Source: Methylopila sp. Yamaguchi (GTDB lineage Bacteria > Pseudomonadota > Alphaproteobacteria > Rhizobiales > Methylopilaceae). Taken from it: DNA of 64,000 nucleotides. Position 1 is the first letter of the stretch, and every line of letters starts with the position of its first letter. Positions 52,046 to 61,596 of this stretch are shown here, one piece after another. The stretch spans positions 310,001-374,000 of the forward strand of contig NZ_BAUX01000001.1 in NCBI RefSeq assembly GCF_002897035.1. The letters are read 5' to 3'. The position numbers and the translations under genes are program-made. The notes below the pieces were generated by a model that did not search any database, was not told where the DNA came from, and saw only the letters and a program-made list of their open reading frames with translations.

Positions 52046-53314
52046 ATGCTGAGCACGGATACGGGTCTGCTCCAGCCGGGCAAGCTCTGGGTCAACTGGT
52101 TCGGCGAGCAGTATTTCGTGCCCGCCTACACCGCGCGGCCGCGGTCGGAGGAGGACGTCCGCGCGATCGTGCTCGCCGCGCGCAAGCTCGGCCTGCCCAT
52201 CCGCGCGAGCGGCGCCGGGCACTCCAATCCGGCCGTCGTGCCGACGCCGGGCGTCCATGTCGACTTCGACGCCTTCAACCAGGTCGTCGCCGTGGACCGG
52301 GACAAGCTCCAAGTCACGGTCCAGCCGGGCATCCGCGTCGGGGACTTGAGCCGGTACCTCCGCACGGTCGGCATGTCGCTCAACAATCAGGGCGACATCG
52401 ACACGCAGAGCGTGACCGGCGCGATCATGACCGCGACGCACGGGGCGGGAGTCACCTTGCCCTGCATGTCCATGCAGATGATCGCCGCGCGGATCGTCAC
52501 GGCGGACGGCGAGTTCCTCGATCTGTCCCAGGAAAAGGACGGGGAGTTGTTCAAGGCGTTCCGCGCCTCGATCGGCATGTTCGGGCTGATCGTGTCGCTC
52601 ACCATCCAGGCCGTCCCGTCCTACAACATCCACAAGCGATCCTGGAACACGGACGTCGAAGACTGCCTCGAGGGTTTGCACCAGCGGCTCGCCGACAACC
52701 GGACGTTCTGGTTCTTCTGGCTCCCCCGCAAAGCGTCGGCGGAGCTCTATGTGCTGCCGGGCGGGGTGGTGCCGTCGCAGGCGACGCGGGACCACGACAT
52801 CTGCCACATGCGCACCTACAACGCCGTGCCCGTGGACGAGCCCGCGCCCGAGCTGCAGCCGGGGGAACAGTTCGGCCACAGCTCGATGATCTTCCCCAAC
52901 CCCTACATCCCGAACTTCCGGGAAATCGAATACGCCGTGCCGTTCGAACGCTTCGAGGAGGCCTTCGCGGAGGTCCGCGAGCGCTTCATCGCGAAGTATC
53001 CGCAGGCGATCTACCCGGTGGAGTGCCGCCCGGTGAAGGCCGACGACAGCTATCTCAGCGCCTACGCGGACCGCGCCGGCTACGCGCTGTCGATCTCCGG
53101 GCCGCTGGAGCACTGGAGCTGGGGCATGCTCAAGGAGATGGACGAAATCCTCGACCGGTACGATGCCCGTCCGCACTGGGGCAAGCATCACTTCATGTCC
53201 CCGCAGCGGCTCGAGCGGCTCTACCCGCGCTACGACGCCTTCAAGAAGATCCGTCGCGAGATCGACCCCGACGGCATGTTCCTGAACGACCACCTCCGGG
53301 CTCTCTTCGCCTGA
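52046..53314 (+). CDS. FAD-linked oxidase, lactone-oxidase (GulO/ALO) type
   Basis: A 422-residue VAO-fold flavoprotein. N-terminal FAD-binding domain (PRSEEDVRAIVLAARKLGLPIRASGAGHSNPA, then VTGAIMTATHGAGV) and the C-terminal arabinono-lactone oxidase-like domain ending HWGKHHFMSPQRLERLYPRYDAFKKIRREIDPDGMFLNDHL. Relatives oxidise sugar lactones or alditols at a C-OH. Its ATG lies 2 bp after the LLM stop, so the two are tightly coupled. Activity on a hydroxylated product of the LLM enzyme is inferred. Confidence 0.9.
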   Translation: MLSTDTGLLQPGKLWVNWFGEQYFVPAYTARPRSEEDVRAIVLAARKLGLPIRASGAGHSNPAVVPTPGVHVDFDAFNQVVAVDRDKLQVTVQPGIRVGDLSRYLRTVGMSLNNQGDIDTQSVTGAIMTATHGAGVTLPCMSMQMIAARIVTADGEFLDLSQEKDGELFKAFRASIGMFGLIVSLTIQAVPSYNIHKRSWNTDVEDCLEGLHQRLADNRTFWFFWLPRKASAELYVLPGGVVPSQATRDHDICHMRTYNAVPVDEPAPELQPGEQFGHSSMIFPNPYIPNFREIEYAVPFERFEEAFAEVRERFIAKYPQAIYPVECRPVKADDSYLSAYADRAGYALSISGPLEHWSWGMLKEMDEILDRYDARPHWGKHHFMSPQRLERLYPRYDAFKKIRREIDPDGMFLNDHLRALFA

Positions 53315-53365
53315 TCAGGGCCGTCGCTTGAACGACGACGCGCGCCCGAACCGACTGGAACAATC

Positions 53366-54856
53366 ATGACCATGAGCCTCAGCGTCGCGGCGGCCGAGCC
53401 CGCCGGCGTCCCGACAAAGCAGTTGATCATCGACGGCAAGCATGTGGACGCGCAGGCCGGCCGCACCTTCGAGACCCGCAACCCAGCGACCGGCGAACTT
53501 CTCGCGGACGTCGCCGAGGGCGACGCGGCGGACATCGAGATCGCCGTCGCCGCCGCGCGCCGCGCCTTCGAGGGCCCGTGGAGCCGCTTCACGCCCTTCC
53601 AGCGGCAGGAGTGCCTGCTGAAGTTCGCCGACCTCGTAGACAAGCATTTCGAGGAGCTGACGCGCACCGACGTGCTCGACATGGGCGCGCCGATCACCTT
53701 CGCGCGCGCGCGCAAGACCCGCGCTCTCGGCATGATCCGGTTCTACGCCGGCATGTGCACCACCATCCACGGCGAGACGCTGCCAAACTCGTTCCCCGGC
53801 GAAGTCTTCAGCTACACGCTGAAGGAGCCGATCGGCGTGGTGGGCGCGATCACGCCCTGGAACGCGCCGCTGACCTCGACGATCTGGAAGCTCGGCCCGG
53901 TTCTCGCGACCGGCTGCACGATGGTGCTGAAGCCGGCGGAGGACGCGCCGCTGACGGCGCTGCGGCTGGGCGAGCTGCTGCTGGAGGCCGGCGTGCCCTC
54001 AGGCGTCGTCAACGTGGTCCCCGGCTTCGGCCACACGGCAGGCGCGGCGCTGGCGGCGCATATGGACGTCGACAAGGTCGCCTTCACGGGCTCCGACGTC
54101 ACCGGCCGCAAAATCATCGAAGCCTCCAAGAGCAACATCAAGCGCGTGACGCTGGAGCTCGGCGGCAAGTCGCCGGACGTGATCTTCGCGGATTGCGACA
54201 TGGAGGCGGCGGTCGCCGGCGCCGGCATGGGCGTCTTCGCCAACACCGGCCAGATCTGCTGCGCCGGCACGCGGCTGCTGATCGAACGCCCGATCTACGA
54301 GGAGTTCGTCGCGCGCGTCTCGGCCTACGCCAAGTCCCTCAAGGTCGGCGACGGAATGGACCCTGCGACGCAGATTGGCCCGGTGGTCAACGCAAAGCAG
54401 CTCGACCGCGTGACCGACTACATCGGCATCGGCCTTGAAGAAGGCGCCGTGGCGTCCGCCGGCGGGGCGCGTCTGACGGAGGGCAAACTCAAGGACGGTT
54501 TCTTCGTCGAGCCCACGGTGCTCTCCGGCGTCCACAATGACATGCGGGTGGCGCAGGAGGAGATCTTCGGTCCGGTCGCCTCCGCGATCCCCTTCGACAC
54601 GATCGAGGAGGCGGCCCGGATCTCGAACGCCACGCCCTTCGGTCTCGGCGGCGGCGTATGGACGCAGAATGTCGCGACGGCGCACCGCATGGCGAAGTCC
54701 ATTCGCTCCGGCACCGTCTGGGTCAACACCTATGGCGGCTTGGATCCGGTGGTCCCGTTCGGTGGCTACAAGGCGAGCGGGTACGGCCGGGAGTCCGGCC
54801 TCCACCATGTGGACGAATACCTCCAGACAAAGTCAGTGGTGATGAAGCTCGCCTAA
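53366..54856 (+). CDS. Aldehyde dehydrogenase family protein
   Basis: NAD(P)-dependent oxidation of an aldehyde to the acid; 496 residues, standard length. Glu264 in VTLELGGKSPD and Cys298 in NTGQICCAGTRL are the general base and nucleophile; TPWNAPLT and the C-terminal PFGGYKASGYGRESG are conserved. Third gene of the sigma54-driven operon, 51 bp after the oxidase. It probably ends the oxidation of the compound imported by the downstream transporter. Confidence 0.93.
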   Translation: MTMSLSVAAAEPAGVPTKQLIIDGKHVDAQAGRTFETRNPATGELLADVAEGDAADIEIAVAAARRAFEGPWSRFTPFQRQECLLKFADLVDKHFEELTRTDVLDMGAPITFARARKTRALGMIRFYAGMCTTIHGETLPNSFPGEVFSYTLKEPIGVVGAITPWNAPLTSTIWKLGPVLATGCTMVLKPAEDAPLTALRLGELLLEAGVPSGVVNVVPGFGHTAGAALAAHMDVDKVAFTGSDVTGRKIIEASKSNIKRVTLELGGKSPDVIFADCDMEAAVAGAGMGVFANTGQICCAGTRLLIERPIYEEFVARVSAYAKSLKVGDGMDPATQIGPVVNAKQLDRVTDYIGIGLEEGAVASAGGARLTEGKLKDGFFVEPTVLSGVHNDMRVAQEEIFGPVASAIPFDTIEEAARISNATPFGLGGGVWTQNVATAHRMAKSIRSGTVWVNTYGGLDPVVPFGGYKASGYGRESGLHHVDEYLQTKSVVMKLA

Positions 54857-54927
54857 GGCGACCTGGCGCAGCTGCTCAACTTGACGGCGCCGACAGGCGG
54901 AGCCCAAAATAGTCGCATCTCAGCGCT

Positions 54928-56868
54928 ATGAGGGCTCCGATGGCTGACACGCTTGGCTATGCCGCGTCGCGCGCGGTCCGGACCGCCGCTTCGGCCGCCG
55001 TCGCCCTGCCTGCGGACAGCTATGACGTCGCCGCCTCATGGCGGCGCTGCGTCGACCGTTACCGCCTCGACCCGCTTTCGGGCCAGCCGGTGACGACGCT
55101 AACAGGACCCGAGCTGACGCAGCACCGTGAACCCTTCGAGGAAGTGCTGGCGATCGTCGAGGAGGAGATCTACCAGGTCGCCGAGCCGCTCTCGGCGGCG
55201 AGCTTCAGCGTCAGCTTCGCCGACATGGTGGGGCTCATCCTCTACTATCGGTCGGACCGCTCCCTCGGAAACTACCACGAGGTCGAGCGGGCGGGGACCC
55301 TGTGGGCTGAGGGCGTCGCGGGGACCAACGGCGTCGGCACCTGCGTCGTCGAACGTCGCCCGGTCCAGGTCTTCAAGGATCAGCATTTCTTTCGCCACTT
55401 TGCCCATCTCTCCTGCTGCGCCGCGCCGGTGATGGCGCCCGACGGCGAGATGATGGGTGTGCTGAACTTCACCACCGGAAACCCGGATGTCTCGGAAGGC
55501 GCGTTCCGGCTTGCCTGCGGGTTGGTGTCGAAAGTAGCCGAGCGTCTCGGCAACCAGCTGTTCCGGCGGCAGTTTCGCAGCAACGCGTTGCTGGCGTCGT
55601 TTGGGGCCTCGGGGTCTCTGCTGCTCGCCGTCGACGACGAGCACAACCTCGTCGGCGCGAACGCCTCGGCGCGGCGCTGGCTTCAACTCTCCGAGGGCGC
55701 GCTCCGGCCGCGGAAGCTTTGGGATCTCTTCGACGGCGACGGGGCCGCCTTGGCGGGCGAGGCCGGCCGCATCCGTCTTCGGCGCAACGACGAGGAGACC
55801 GAGTTCAGCTTCCAGGGGCGGCGGCCCGGCGCGGCCGTGGCGAGGGCGGCGACGCCGAAACCTACGAAGCCGTTCAAGCGGCCCGAGCCGGCCGATGTCG
55901 CCGTGGAACCGACCGTCGAGGCATGCCTTGGCGCCGACCCGCGCATGGCCGGCCAGCTCCGCCTTCTGCGGCGGGTCGTCGGCAGTCGTTTGCCCATCTT
56001 GGTCTTAGGCGAGACAGGCGTCGGCAAGGACACGCTCGCCCGCGCCCTGCACCGCGAGGGCGACCGGCGGGACAAGCCCTTCGTCGCCTTCAACTGCGCC
56101 GCGGTTCCGGAGAGCCTGATCGACAGCGAACTGTTCGGCTACGGCTCCGGCGCCTTCACGGGCGCGCGGCGCGAGGGCAATCCCGGCCGCCTCGTGGACG
56201 CCGACGGCGGCACGCTGTTTCTCGACGAGATCGGAGACATGCCGCTTGCGCTCCAGACACGGCTTCTCAGGGTTCTGGAGACGGGCGAGGTCACGCCGCT
56301 CGGCTCCGGCAAGCCGAGACAGATCGACCTGCAGGTGATCGCCGCAACCAACCACGACGTGAAGAGCCGGATCGCCGAAGGCGCGTTCCGGGCCGACCTC
56401 TATCACCGCCTTGCGGCGGTCGTGGTGACGCTCCCCCCGCTGCGCGAGCGCACGGACGCCGCGGCGCTCATACGCAGGCTCTTCGCGCTGGCGCGCGCCG
56501 ACCGCCCGCTCGACCTCTCGTGCGAGGCTCTGACTGCGCTCCTGGCTCATCCCTGGCCCGGCAACGTACGCGAGTTGCGCTACGTGCTCCAGCGCGCCGC
56601 GCTTGTGGCGGAGGGCCCCGAGGTGACGGTGGACGATCTGATGCTCGACGCCGCCGTCGGATGCGCTCAGCCAGCCTCTCCCGGCAGCGAGACCCCCGAC
56701 ACAGCCCGCGGGGCCGTGGCGCTCGCCGAGCGGCGGGTCATCGAAGAGGCGCTCGTGGCGCATGACGGCGACGTCACGCGGTCCGCGCGCGCGTTGAAGA
56801 TCAGCCGGGCGACCCTCTACCGAAAGCTCCGGCAGCACCAGCTCGAGGTCCCTGGGCGTCAGCGTTGA
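54928..56868 (+). CDS. AcoR-type sigma54-dependent activator
   Basis: A 646-residue enhancer-binding protein. N-terminal GAF-like sensor (about 60-210: SFADMVGLILYYRSDRSLGNYHEVERAGTLWAEGVAGTNGVGTC is the AcoR hallmark), a PAS-like part, then the AAA+ domain with Walker A GETGVGKD (361-368), the sigma54-contact loop GAFTGA (408-413), Walker B GGTLFLDEIGDM, and a Fis-type helix-turn-helix at the C-terminus (GDVTRSARALKISRATLYRKL). The ATG at 54940 is an alternative start. It is flanked by the three sigma54 promoters listed here, which it probably activates. Confidence 0.93.
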   Translation: MRAPMADTLGYAASRAVRTAASAAVALPADSYDVAASWRRCVDRYRLDPLSGQPVTTLTGPELTQHREPFEEVLAIVEEEIYQVAEPLSAASFSVSFADMVGLILYYRSDRSLGNYHEVERAGTLWAEGVAGTNGVGTCVVERRPVQVFKDQHFFRHFAHLSCCAAPVMAPDGEMMGVLNFTTGNPDVSEGAFRLACGLVSKVAERLGNQLFRRQFRSNALLASFGASGSLLLAVDDEHNLVGANASARRWLQLSEGALRPRKLWDLFDGDGAALAGEAGRIRLRRNDEETEFSFQGRRPGAAVARAATPKPTKPFKRPEPADVAVEPTVEACLGADPRMAGQLRLLRRVVGSRLPILVLGETGVGKDTLARALHREGDRRDKPFVAFNCAAVPESLIDSELFGYGSGAFTGARREGNPGRLVDADGGTLFLDEIGDMPLALQTRLLRVLETGEVTPLGSGKPRQIDLQVIAATNHDVKSRIAEGAFRADLYHRLAAVVVTLPPLRERTDAAALIRRLFALARADRPLDLSCEALTALLAHPWPGNVRELRYVLQRAALVAEGPEVTVDDLMLDAAVGCAQPASPGSETPDTARGAVALAERRVIEEALVAHDGDVTRSARALKISRATLYRKLRQHQLEVPGRQR

Positions 56869-57015
56869 ACGCTCATCAGGCGATCTCGGTGTCGCACCCG
56901 CGAGACTCCTCGTCCGATCCTGAAACGTCGGCGGCGGACGCGCTTGCGGGATCCGGCTAGCGAAGCCGCCTCAATCTTCACCGCGCTCAAGATCTGCTCA
57001 GCTGCACAGGAGGCG

Positions 57016-57030
57016 TGGCACGGGGTTTGC
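57016..57030 (+). promoter_or_regulatory. Sigma54 promoter of the polyamine-type ABC operon
   Basis: TGGCACG-GGGT-TTGC, a perfect -24/-12 match; start site near 57041, about 30 nt before the binding-protein gene. Confidence 0.9.
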
Positions 57031-57071
57031 GCACGCTCCCAACGTCCACCCTTGAAAGCTGAGAGGCGCCG

Positions 57072-58178
57072 ATGTCAGACAGCATTGCCCAACCGAGGCT
57101 CGACCGCCGATCGGTCCTGAAGGCGGGCGCCGCGGGCGCCGCCGTCGCGCTTGCGATGCCCTCCATCATCCGCCCGGCGATGGCGGACGACACGATCGTG
57201 CTGCTCACCTGGGAAACCTATCACGACGATCCGTGGCTCGAGGAGTGGGGCCGGGCCAACAACGCCAAGGTCCAGGCGATCCGGATCGGCTCCGAGGACG
57301 AACTCTTCCAGCAGCCGTTCTCCGGCGCGGTTCACCCGGACGTCATGTACATCGAGACCGGTTCGCTCGCCCGCTTCAAAGCCGGCGGCCTGATCGTCGA
57401 TTTCGACGTTTCGCAGGTCCCGAACGCGAAGAACATCACGCCGAAGCTCGACTGGAAGAAGTACGCGAGCATCGACGGCAAGGTGCAGGCTGTTCCTTAC
57501 AATTGGGGCACCCAGCCGCTGATGTACGACGCCGACGTGGTGAAGGCGACCGATAGCTGGTCCGTCCTCTGGGACCCTGCCTACGAGGGCAAGGTCAACC
57601 TGTTCGACGATTGCTCGCTGACCTTCCCGATGATCGCGCTGCATGTCGGGGCCAAAGACCCGTTCAATCTGACCGACGACGAATTCAAGAAGTGCGAAGA
57701 CGCGCTGCGCTCGCTCCGCAAGCAGATCCGCGTGATCGCGCGCGGCTTCGACGACGCCTCCACCATCTACGCCGCCGGCGACGCCGTCATCGGCTACTGC
57801 CAGAACGTCGCCGTGGTGACGTCGCTGCAGCAAAAAGGCAAGAACTTCAAGTACTCGCTGCCGAAGGAAGGCACGCCCACCTGGATCGACTGCGCCGGCG
57901 TCTCGGCAAAGGGCAATCGCCCGATCGTCTATAAGTTCCTCAACGACAATCTGACGCCGGAATGGCAATCACGCTTCATCACGAGCTCGACCAACAACGG
58001 CGTGCTCAGCGCGGACGTCGCCCGGACCGCGGGCGTGAAGGACGAAACGATCAAGATCACCAACCTGCTCGACGCCGAAGACCCCTCGTTCTGGGAGAAA
58101 CTTGTCGTCTTCCAGAAGAACGAGGATCTCGATCGGCGGCTCCAGATCTGGAACGACTTCAAGTCCGGCACTCTCTGA
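57072..58178 (+). CDS. Polyamine-type ABC substrate-binding protein (Tat signal)
   Basis: A 368-residue PotD-like binding protein with a twin-arginine leader (DRRSVLKAGAAGAAVALA, Arg12-Arg13; cleavage near residue 36). IVLLTWETYHDDPWLEEW, NYLP-like YNWGTQPLMYD and the C-terminal WNDFKSGTL resemble spermidine/putrescine binders, but the ligand residues differ enough that a related amine or other compound is as likely. First gene of a three-gene importer under sigma54 control. Confidence 0.9.
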   Translation: MSDSIAQPRLDRRSVLKAGAAGAAVALAMPSIIRPAMADDTIVLLTWETYHDDPWLEEWGRANNAKVQAIRIGSEDELFQQPFSGAVHPDVMYIETGSLARFKAGGLIVDFDVSQVPNAKNITPKLDWKKYASIDGKVQAVPYNWGTQPLMYDADVVKATDSWSVLWDPAYEGKVNLFDDCSLTFPMIALHVGAKDPFNLTDDEFKKCEDALRSLRKQIRVIARGFDDASTIYAAGDAVIGYCQNVAVVTSLQQKGKNFKYSLPKEGTPTWIDCAGVSAKGNRPIVYKFLNDNLTPEWQSRFITSSTNNGVLSADVARTAGVKDETIKITNLLDAEDPSFWEKLVVFQKNEDLDRRLQIWNDFKSGTL

Positions 58179-58200
58179 AGGCCGGCGGCGGGAGAGCGAG

Positions 58201-59271
58201 ATGAGCCTGGCGGAACCGCCGTTGCTGGCGCTCGATGGGGTCGACAAGACCTACGAGAGCGGGAAGAAACCCGCTCTCGACCGTGTGTCGTTCCAGGTCG
58301 CGAGGGGGGAATTCTTCTCCATCCTAGGTCCGAGCGGCTCAGGCAAGACGACGCTGCTGCGGATGATCGCGGGCTTCGAGACCCCCGACAGGGGCCGGGT
58401 GGTGATGGACGGCGAGCCCATCACCCACGTGCCGCCGTTCAAGCGCGACGTTCGCACCGTCTTCCAGAGCTACGCCCTGTTCCCGCACCTCACTGTTCGG
58501 GGCAACGTCGAATATCCGCTGCGGATGGCCCGTATGGACCGTCCGCAGCGCGCCGCCAAAGCGGTGGACGCGCTCTCTCTGGTCGACATGGCGGACTACG
58601 CCGACCGGCTGCCGCATCAGCTGTCCGGCGGCCAGAGGCAGCGCGTAGCGCTCGCGCGCGCGATCGTCTGCCGGCCACGGATTCTCCTGCTCGACGAACC
58701 GCTTGGCGCCCTCGACCTGCGGCTCCGCCAGCAGATGCAGCACACGCTGGTTTCGCTGCAGAAGGATCTCGGGATCGCCTTCGTCTACGTGACGCACGAC
58801 CAGGGCGAGGCGCTGTCTATGTCCAACCGGGTCGCCGTGATGAAGGAGGGCAGGATCGCCCAACTCGGCACGCCGGAAGAGCTCTATTTCGAGCCGGCCT
58901 CCGAGTTCGTCGCCCAGTTCGTCGGTCGCTCCAATCTCATCCCCGTGACCTTCCAGTCGGACGACGACGGTCCGGTCGCGGTGATCGGCGGCTCGCGGTT
59001 CCCGCGGTTGAGGTCCCCGAAGGCCGGGCCCGCCCGTCTCGCCCTGCGCTTCGAGGCCATTCGCGTCGCCCCCGTCGCCGCAGGCGCGGGGGACCTCCCA
59101 GGGGTGGTGGAGGACGTCCTGTTTCTGGGCACCAACCTCGAGATCAACGTCCGCTGCGAAGGGCTCAACCTCATCGCGAGCGTCCCCGCGGCGCGGACGA
59201 ACGGGCTGTCACGCGGCCAACCGGTCAGCGTGACGATGGACCTCAGCAACGCGCGGGTCTTCCATGGTTGA
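58201..59271 (+). CDS. ABC transporter ATP-binding protein (PotA type)
   Basis: A 356-residue ATPase: Walker [24 protein letters not shown], signature LSGGQRQRVALARAI, Walker B ILLLDEPLGALD, and a C-terminal TOBE domain (about 240-356). It starts 22 bp after the binding-protein stop and overlaps the permease start by 8 bp. Confidence 0.93.
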   Translation: MSLAEPPLLALDGVDKTYESGKKPALDRVSFQVARGEFFSILGPSGSGKTTLLRMIAGFETPDRGRVVMDGEPITHVPPFKRDVRTVFQSYALFPHLTVRGNVEYPLRMARMDRPQRAAKAVDALSLVDMADYADRLPHQLSGGQRQRVALARAIVCRPRILLLDEPLGALDLRLRQQMQHTLVSLQKDLGIAFVYVTHDQGEALSMSNRVAVMKEGRIAQLGTPEELYFEPASEFVAQFVGRSNLIPVTFQSDDDGPVAVIGGSRFPRLRSPKAGPARLALRFEAIRVAPVAAGAGDLPGVVEDVLFLGTNLEINVRCEGLNLIASVPAARTNGLSRGQPVSVTMDLSNARVFHG

Positions 59272-60991
59272 TCAGTCGGCCGCGGCGACCGGCATGAGCA
59301 CGCCCGCGCTTCCGCGACCGCGCATCGCGCGCCTCGTCAATCTGCCGGTCTGGGTCTGGCTCGCGGTGATCGTGCTGCTGCCGAACGCGCTGCTGATCGG
59401 ATGCAGCCTCATGCGCATCTCGAACGGCTTCATCGCGTTCGATCCGTCGCTGGTGAACTACCAACGGCTCTGGGGCTCGTCCGGGTTCTGGACCCTGCTC
59501 GGGCGCACCCTGAAGCTCAGCCTCCTCGCGAGCGCGATCGCGGCCCTGATCGCCTATCCCCTCGCCTTTTTCGTCGGCCGGGTCGTCAGGCGCAACAAGG
59601 CGCTGATCGTCACTCTCATCCTTGTGCCGCTGTGGATCAGTCTGCTGATGCGCGTTTTCGCGTGGCGGCTGATCCTCGGCCAGTCCGGCCTGCTCAACAG
59701 CTTCCTGGTCTCGAGCGGCGTCCTCGACCGGCCGTCCGAGGCGTTTCTCTACACCTCCGTGTCCGTCATCCTGGTCTTCACCTACATCGCCATCCCCTAC
59801 ATCTTCATCGCCACGTTGAACGCTTTCGAGAAGCTGCCCCAGTCGCTGCTCGAAGCCTCGGAGGATTCCGGCGCGTCGAGCCTGCAAACCTTTCTGCACG
59901 TGGTCTGGCCGCTCACCCGCCGCAGCCTCGCGATCGGCGTGTCGCTCGCCTTTCTGATCACCGTCGGCGATTTCGTGACCCCCTCGATGATCGGCGGCGT
60001 CGACGGAACCACGATCGGCGTTCTGATCTCCTCGCAGTTCGGGATGGCGAACAACTGGCCCTACGGCGCCGCCGTCGCGATCGTGCTCATGCTGTGCTGC
60101 GGCGCGATCGTCGGGCTCCTGATGGCGGCCTGTCCGCAGCGCGGGGTGGTGCTGGGCGACGAAGGCCCGCGGCCGCCCTCTCGCGCCGCCTCGCCTCGCG
60201 CCCGCTGGCTCAAGATCGCGGGGACGATCGGCGTCGCCGCGGTCGTACTCTTCCTTTACGCCCCGATCGCGCTCATGGCGTTCTTCTCCTTCAACGACAG
60301 CAAGATGCAGCTCTTCCCGCTCGCCGGCTTGAGTCTGCGTTGGTACTTCGACCTCCTCGCCAACGCGCCCCTGATCGCTTCCGCCCAGCGCTCGCTGATC
60401 GTCGCCGTCTGCGTGATCACGGTCTCCACCACCGTCGGCACGGCGTTTGCGCTGCTGCTGCACTATGGCCGGGTGGCCGGCGCGCGGATCTGCGAATTCG
60501 CGATCGCCCTGCCCATCGCCATGCCCGGGGTCGTGCTCGGCATAGTCATGGTGCTTGGCACCGAGATGCTGCGCATCCCGTCCGGCCTCGTTCGCACCGT
60601 CGTCGGGCAGTCGAGCTTCGTGCTGCCCGTCACGATGATGCTGGTGCTCGCGCGTCTGCGGCGGCTGGACCCGTCGCTGCTGGAAGCCTCGCTCGATCTC
60701 GGCGCGGACAGGCTGCGCAGTTTCGTTTTCGTGCTGCTGCCGCTGATCCGCGGCGCCGTCGCCAGCGGCGCGCTGCTCGGCCTGACGCTGTCCGCCGACG
60801 ACGTCATGGTCACCCTGTTCCTGGCAGGGCCGTCGCAAACGCTGCCGATCTGGGTGTTCAACCAGATGCGTTTCGGCTTCACCCCGACTGTGAACGCCGT
60901 CTTCACCCTGCTCGCCGTCGCCTGCCTGCTGATCGTCGTCGCCGCATCGCGGATCGGCGGCCGGCTGGGCCGCCCAACCGATCCGTCGTGA
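59264..60991 (+). CDS. Fused two-domain ABC permease (PotB-PotC type)
   Basis: A 575-residue protein holding both permease domains: first repeat about residues 30-285 with EAA loop EASEDSGASSLQTFLHVVWPL, second about 325-565 with EASLDLGADRLRSFVFVLLPLIRG; about twelve TM helices. A hydrophilic link (about 288-320) joins them. Such fusions occur in this transporter class. GC content and codon use match the neighbours. It completes the sigma54-driven importer. Confidence 0.9.
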   Translation: MVDQSAAATGMSTPALPRPRIARLVNLPVWVWLAVIVLLPNALLIGCSLMRISNGFIAFDPSLVNYQRLWGSSGFWTLLGRTLKLSLLASAIAALIAYPLAFFVGRVVRRNKALIVTLILVPLWISLLMRVFAWRLILGQSGLLNSFLVSSGVLDRPSEAFLYTSVSVILVFTYIAIPYIFIATLNAFEKLPQSLLEASEDSGASSLQTFLHVVWPLTRRSLAIGVSLAFLITVGDFVTPSMIGGVDGTTIGVLISSQFGMANNWPYGAAVAIVLMLCCGAIVGLLMAACPQRGVVLGDEGPRPPSRAASPRARWLKIAGTIGVAAVVLFLYAPIALMAFFSFNDSKMQLFPLAGLSLRWYFDLLANAPLIASAQRSLIVAVCVITVSTTVGTAFALLLHYGRVAGARICEFAIALPIAMPGVVLGIVMVLGTEMLRIPSGLVRTVVGQSSFVLPVTMMLVLARLRRLDPSLLEASLDLGADRLRSFVFVLLPLIRGAVASGALLGLTLSADDVMVTLFLAGPSQTLPIWVFNQMRFGFTPTVNAVFTLLAVACLLIVVAASRIGGRLGRPTDPS

Positions 60992-61004
60992 GCGGCGACC
61001 TGCA

Positions 61005-61307
61005 TCAGAGCGGAATGCTGACGCTGCGCGACACGGTGGCGTCCGTAAAATGAGGGACGTCCGACATGACCGCTTCCGTCTCGGCGGATGCGAGCGCCGC
61101 GTGCATCGCGGCCTCGTCACGAAACCGGTAGATCCCGACCGAGACGACATCCGGAGCGTCGACGTCGCGGGGAAAGAAGGCGGCTGCGCTCTCCAGGCCG
61201 TGCCGCCGCCAGCACGCGAGCGCCAACGCCAGGTGAACATCCACATAATAATCGCGGTCGAAATAGGTGCCGCCGCTGCAGGTCACTATCATCGTCGCCT
61301 TCGTCAT
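61005..61307 (-). CDS. EthD family protein
   Basis: A 100-residue ferredoxin-fold (dimeric alpha-beta barrel) protein: MIVTCSGGTYFDRDYYVDVHLALALACWRRHG and VSVGIYRFRDEAAMHAAL match the EthD family, whose role is obscure (some members assist a monooxygenase system, others decarboxylate). ATG at 61307 is chosen from the conserved start. It is convergent with the ABC permease and has a palindrome upstream. Confidence 0.78.
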   Translation of the reverse strand: MTKATMIVTCSGGTYFDRDYYVDVHLALALACWRRHGLESAAAFFPRDVDAPDVVSVGIYRFRDEAAMHAALASAETEAVMSDVPHFTDATVSRSVSIPL

Positions 61308-61353
61308 GGGGCGGCATTTGCAACGACTGGCCTTCGCCCGCAACTGACAGAAC

Positions 61354-61370
61354 TGAACGGTCGTCGTTCA
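61354..61370. promoter_or_regulatory. Palindrome upstream of the EthD gene
   Basis: TGAACG-GTCGT-CGTTCA, perfect 6-bp arms around 5 bp, 46 bp upstream of the EthD ATG. Candidate operator; no regulator gene is next to it. Confidence 0.4.
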
Positions 61371-61596
61371 ATTGTGAGGGCGGATGCGGAGCTCACCCCG
61401 TCGGGAGCTCCGGCGACGATTTGGCATGACTTCTTTGTCCGCCGAGGACGAGCGCGATCACGGGCGCGAGGCGCTTACGGCCGCCCCGAAACGACCGCGA
61501 AGTCCGTTTCGAATGGGATCTGAAGCCGGGCGGCGCCGTCAATGCACGTCCGCTTATCCCTTTGCCGCCGCCCTCACGAGCGATCTGACGCCAACC

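Noticed and set aside
59243-61246. Long minus-strand frame opposite the fused permease
   Set aside because: Low-complexity Gln/Asp/Arg-rich translation of the antisense strand; the plus-strand permease has full family motifs.
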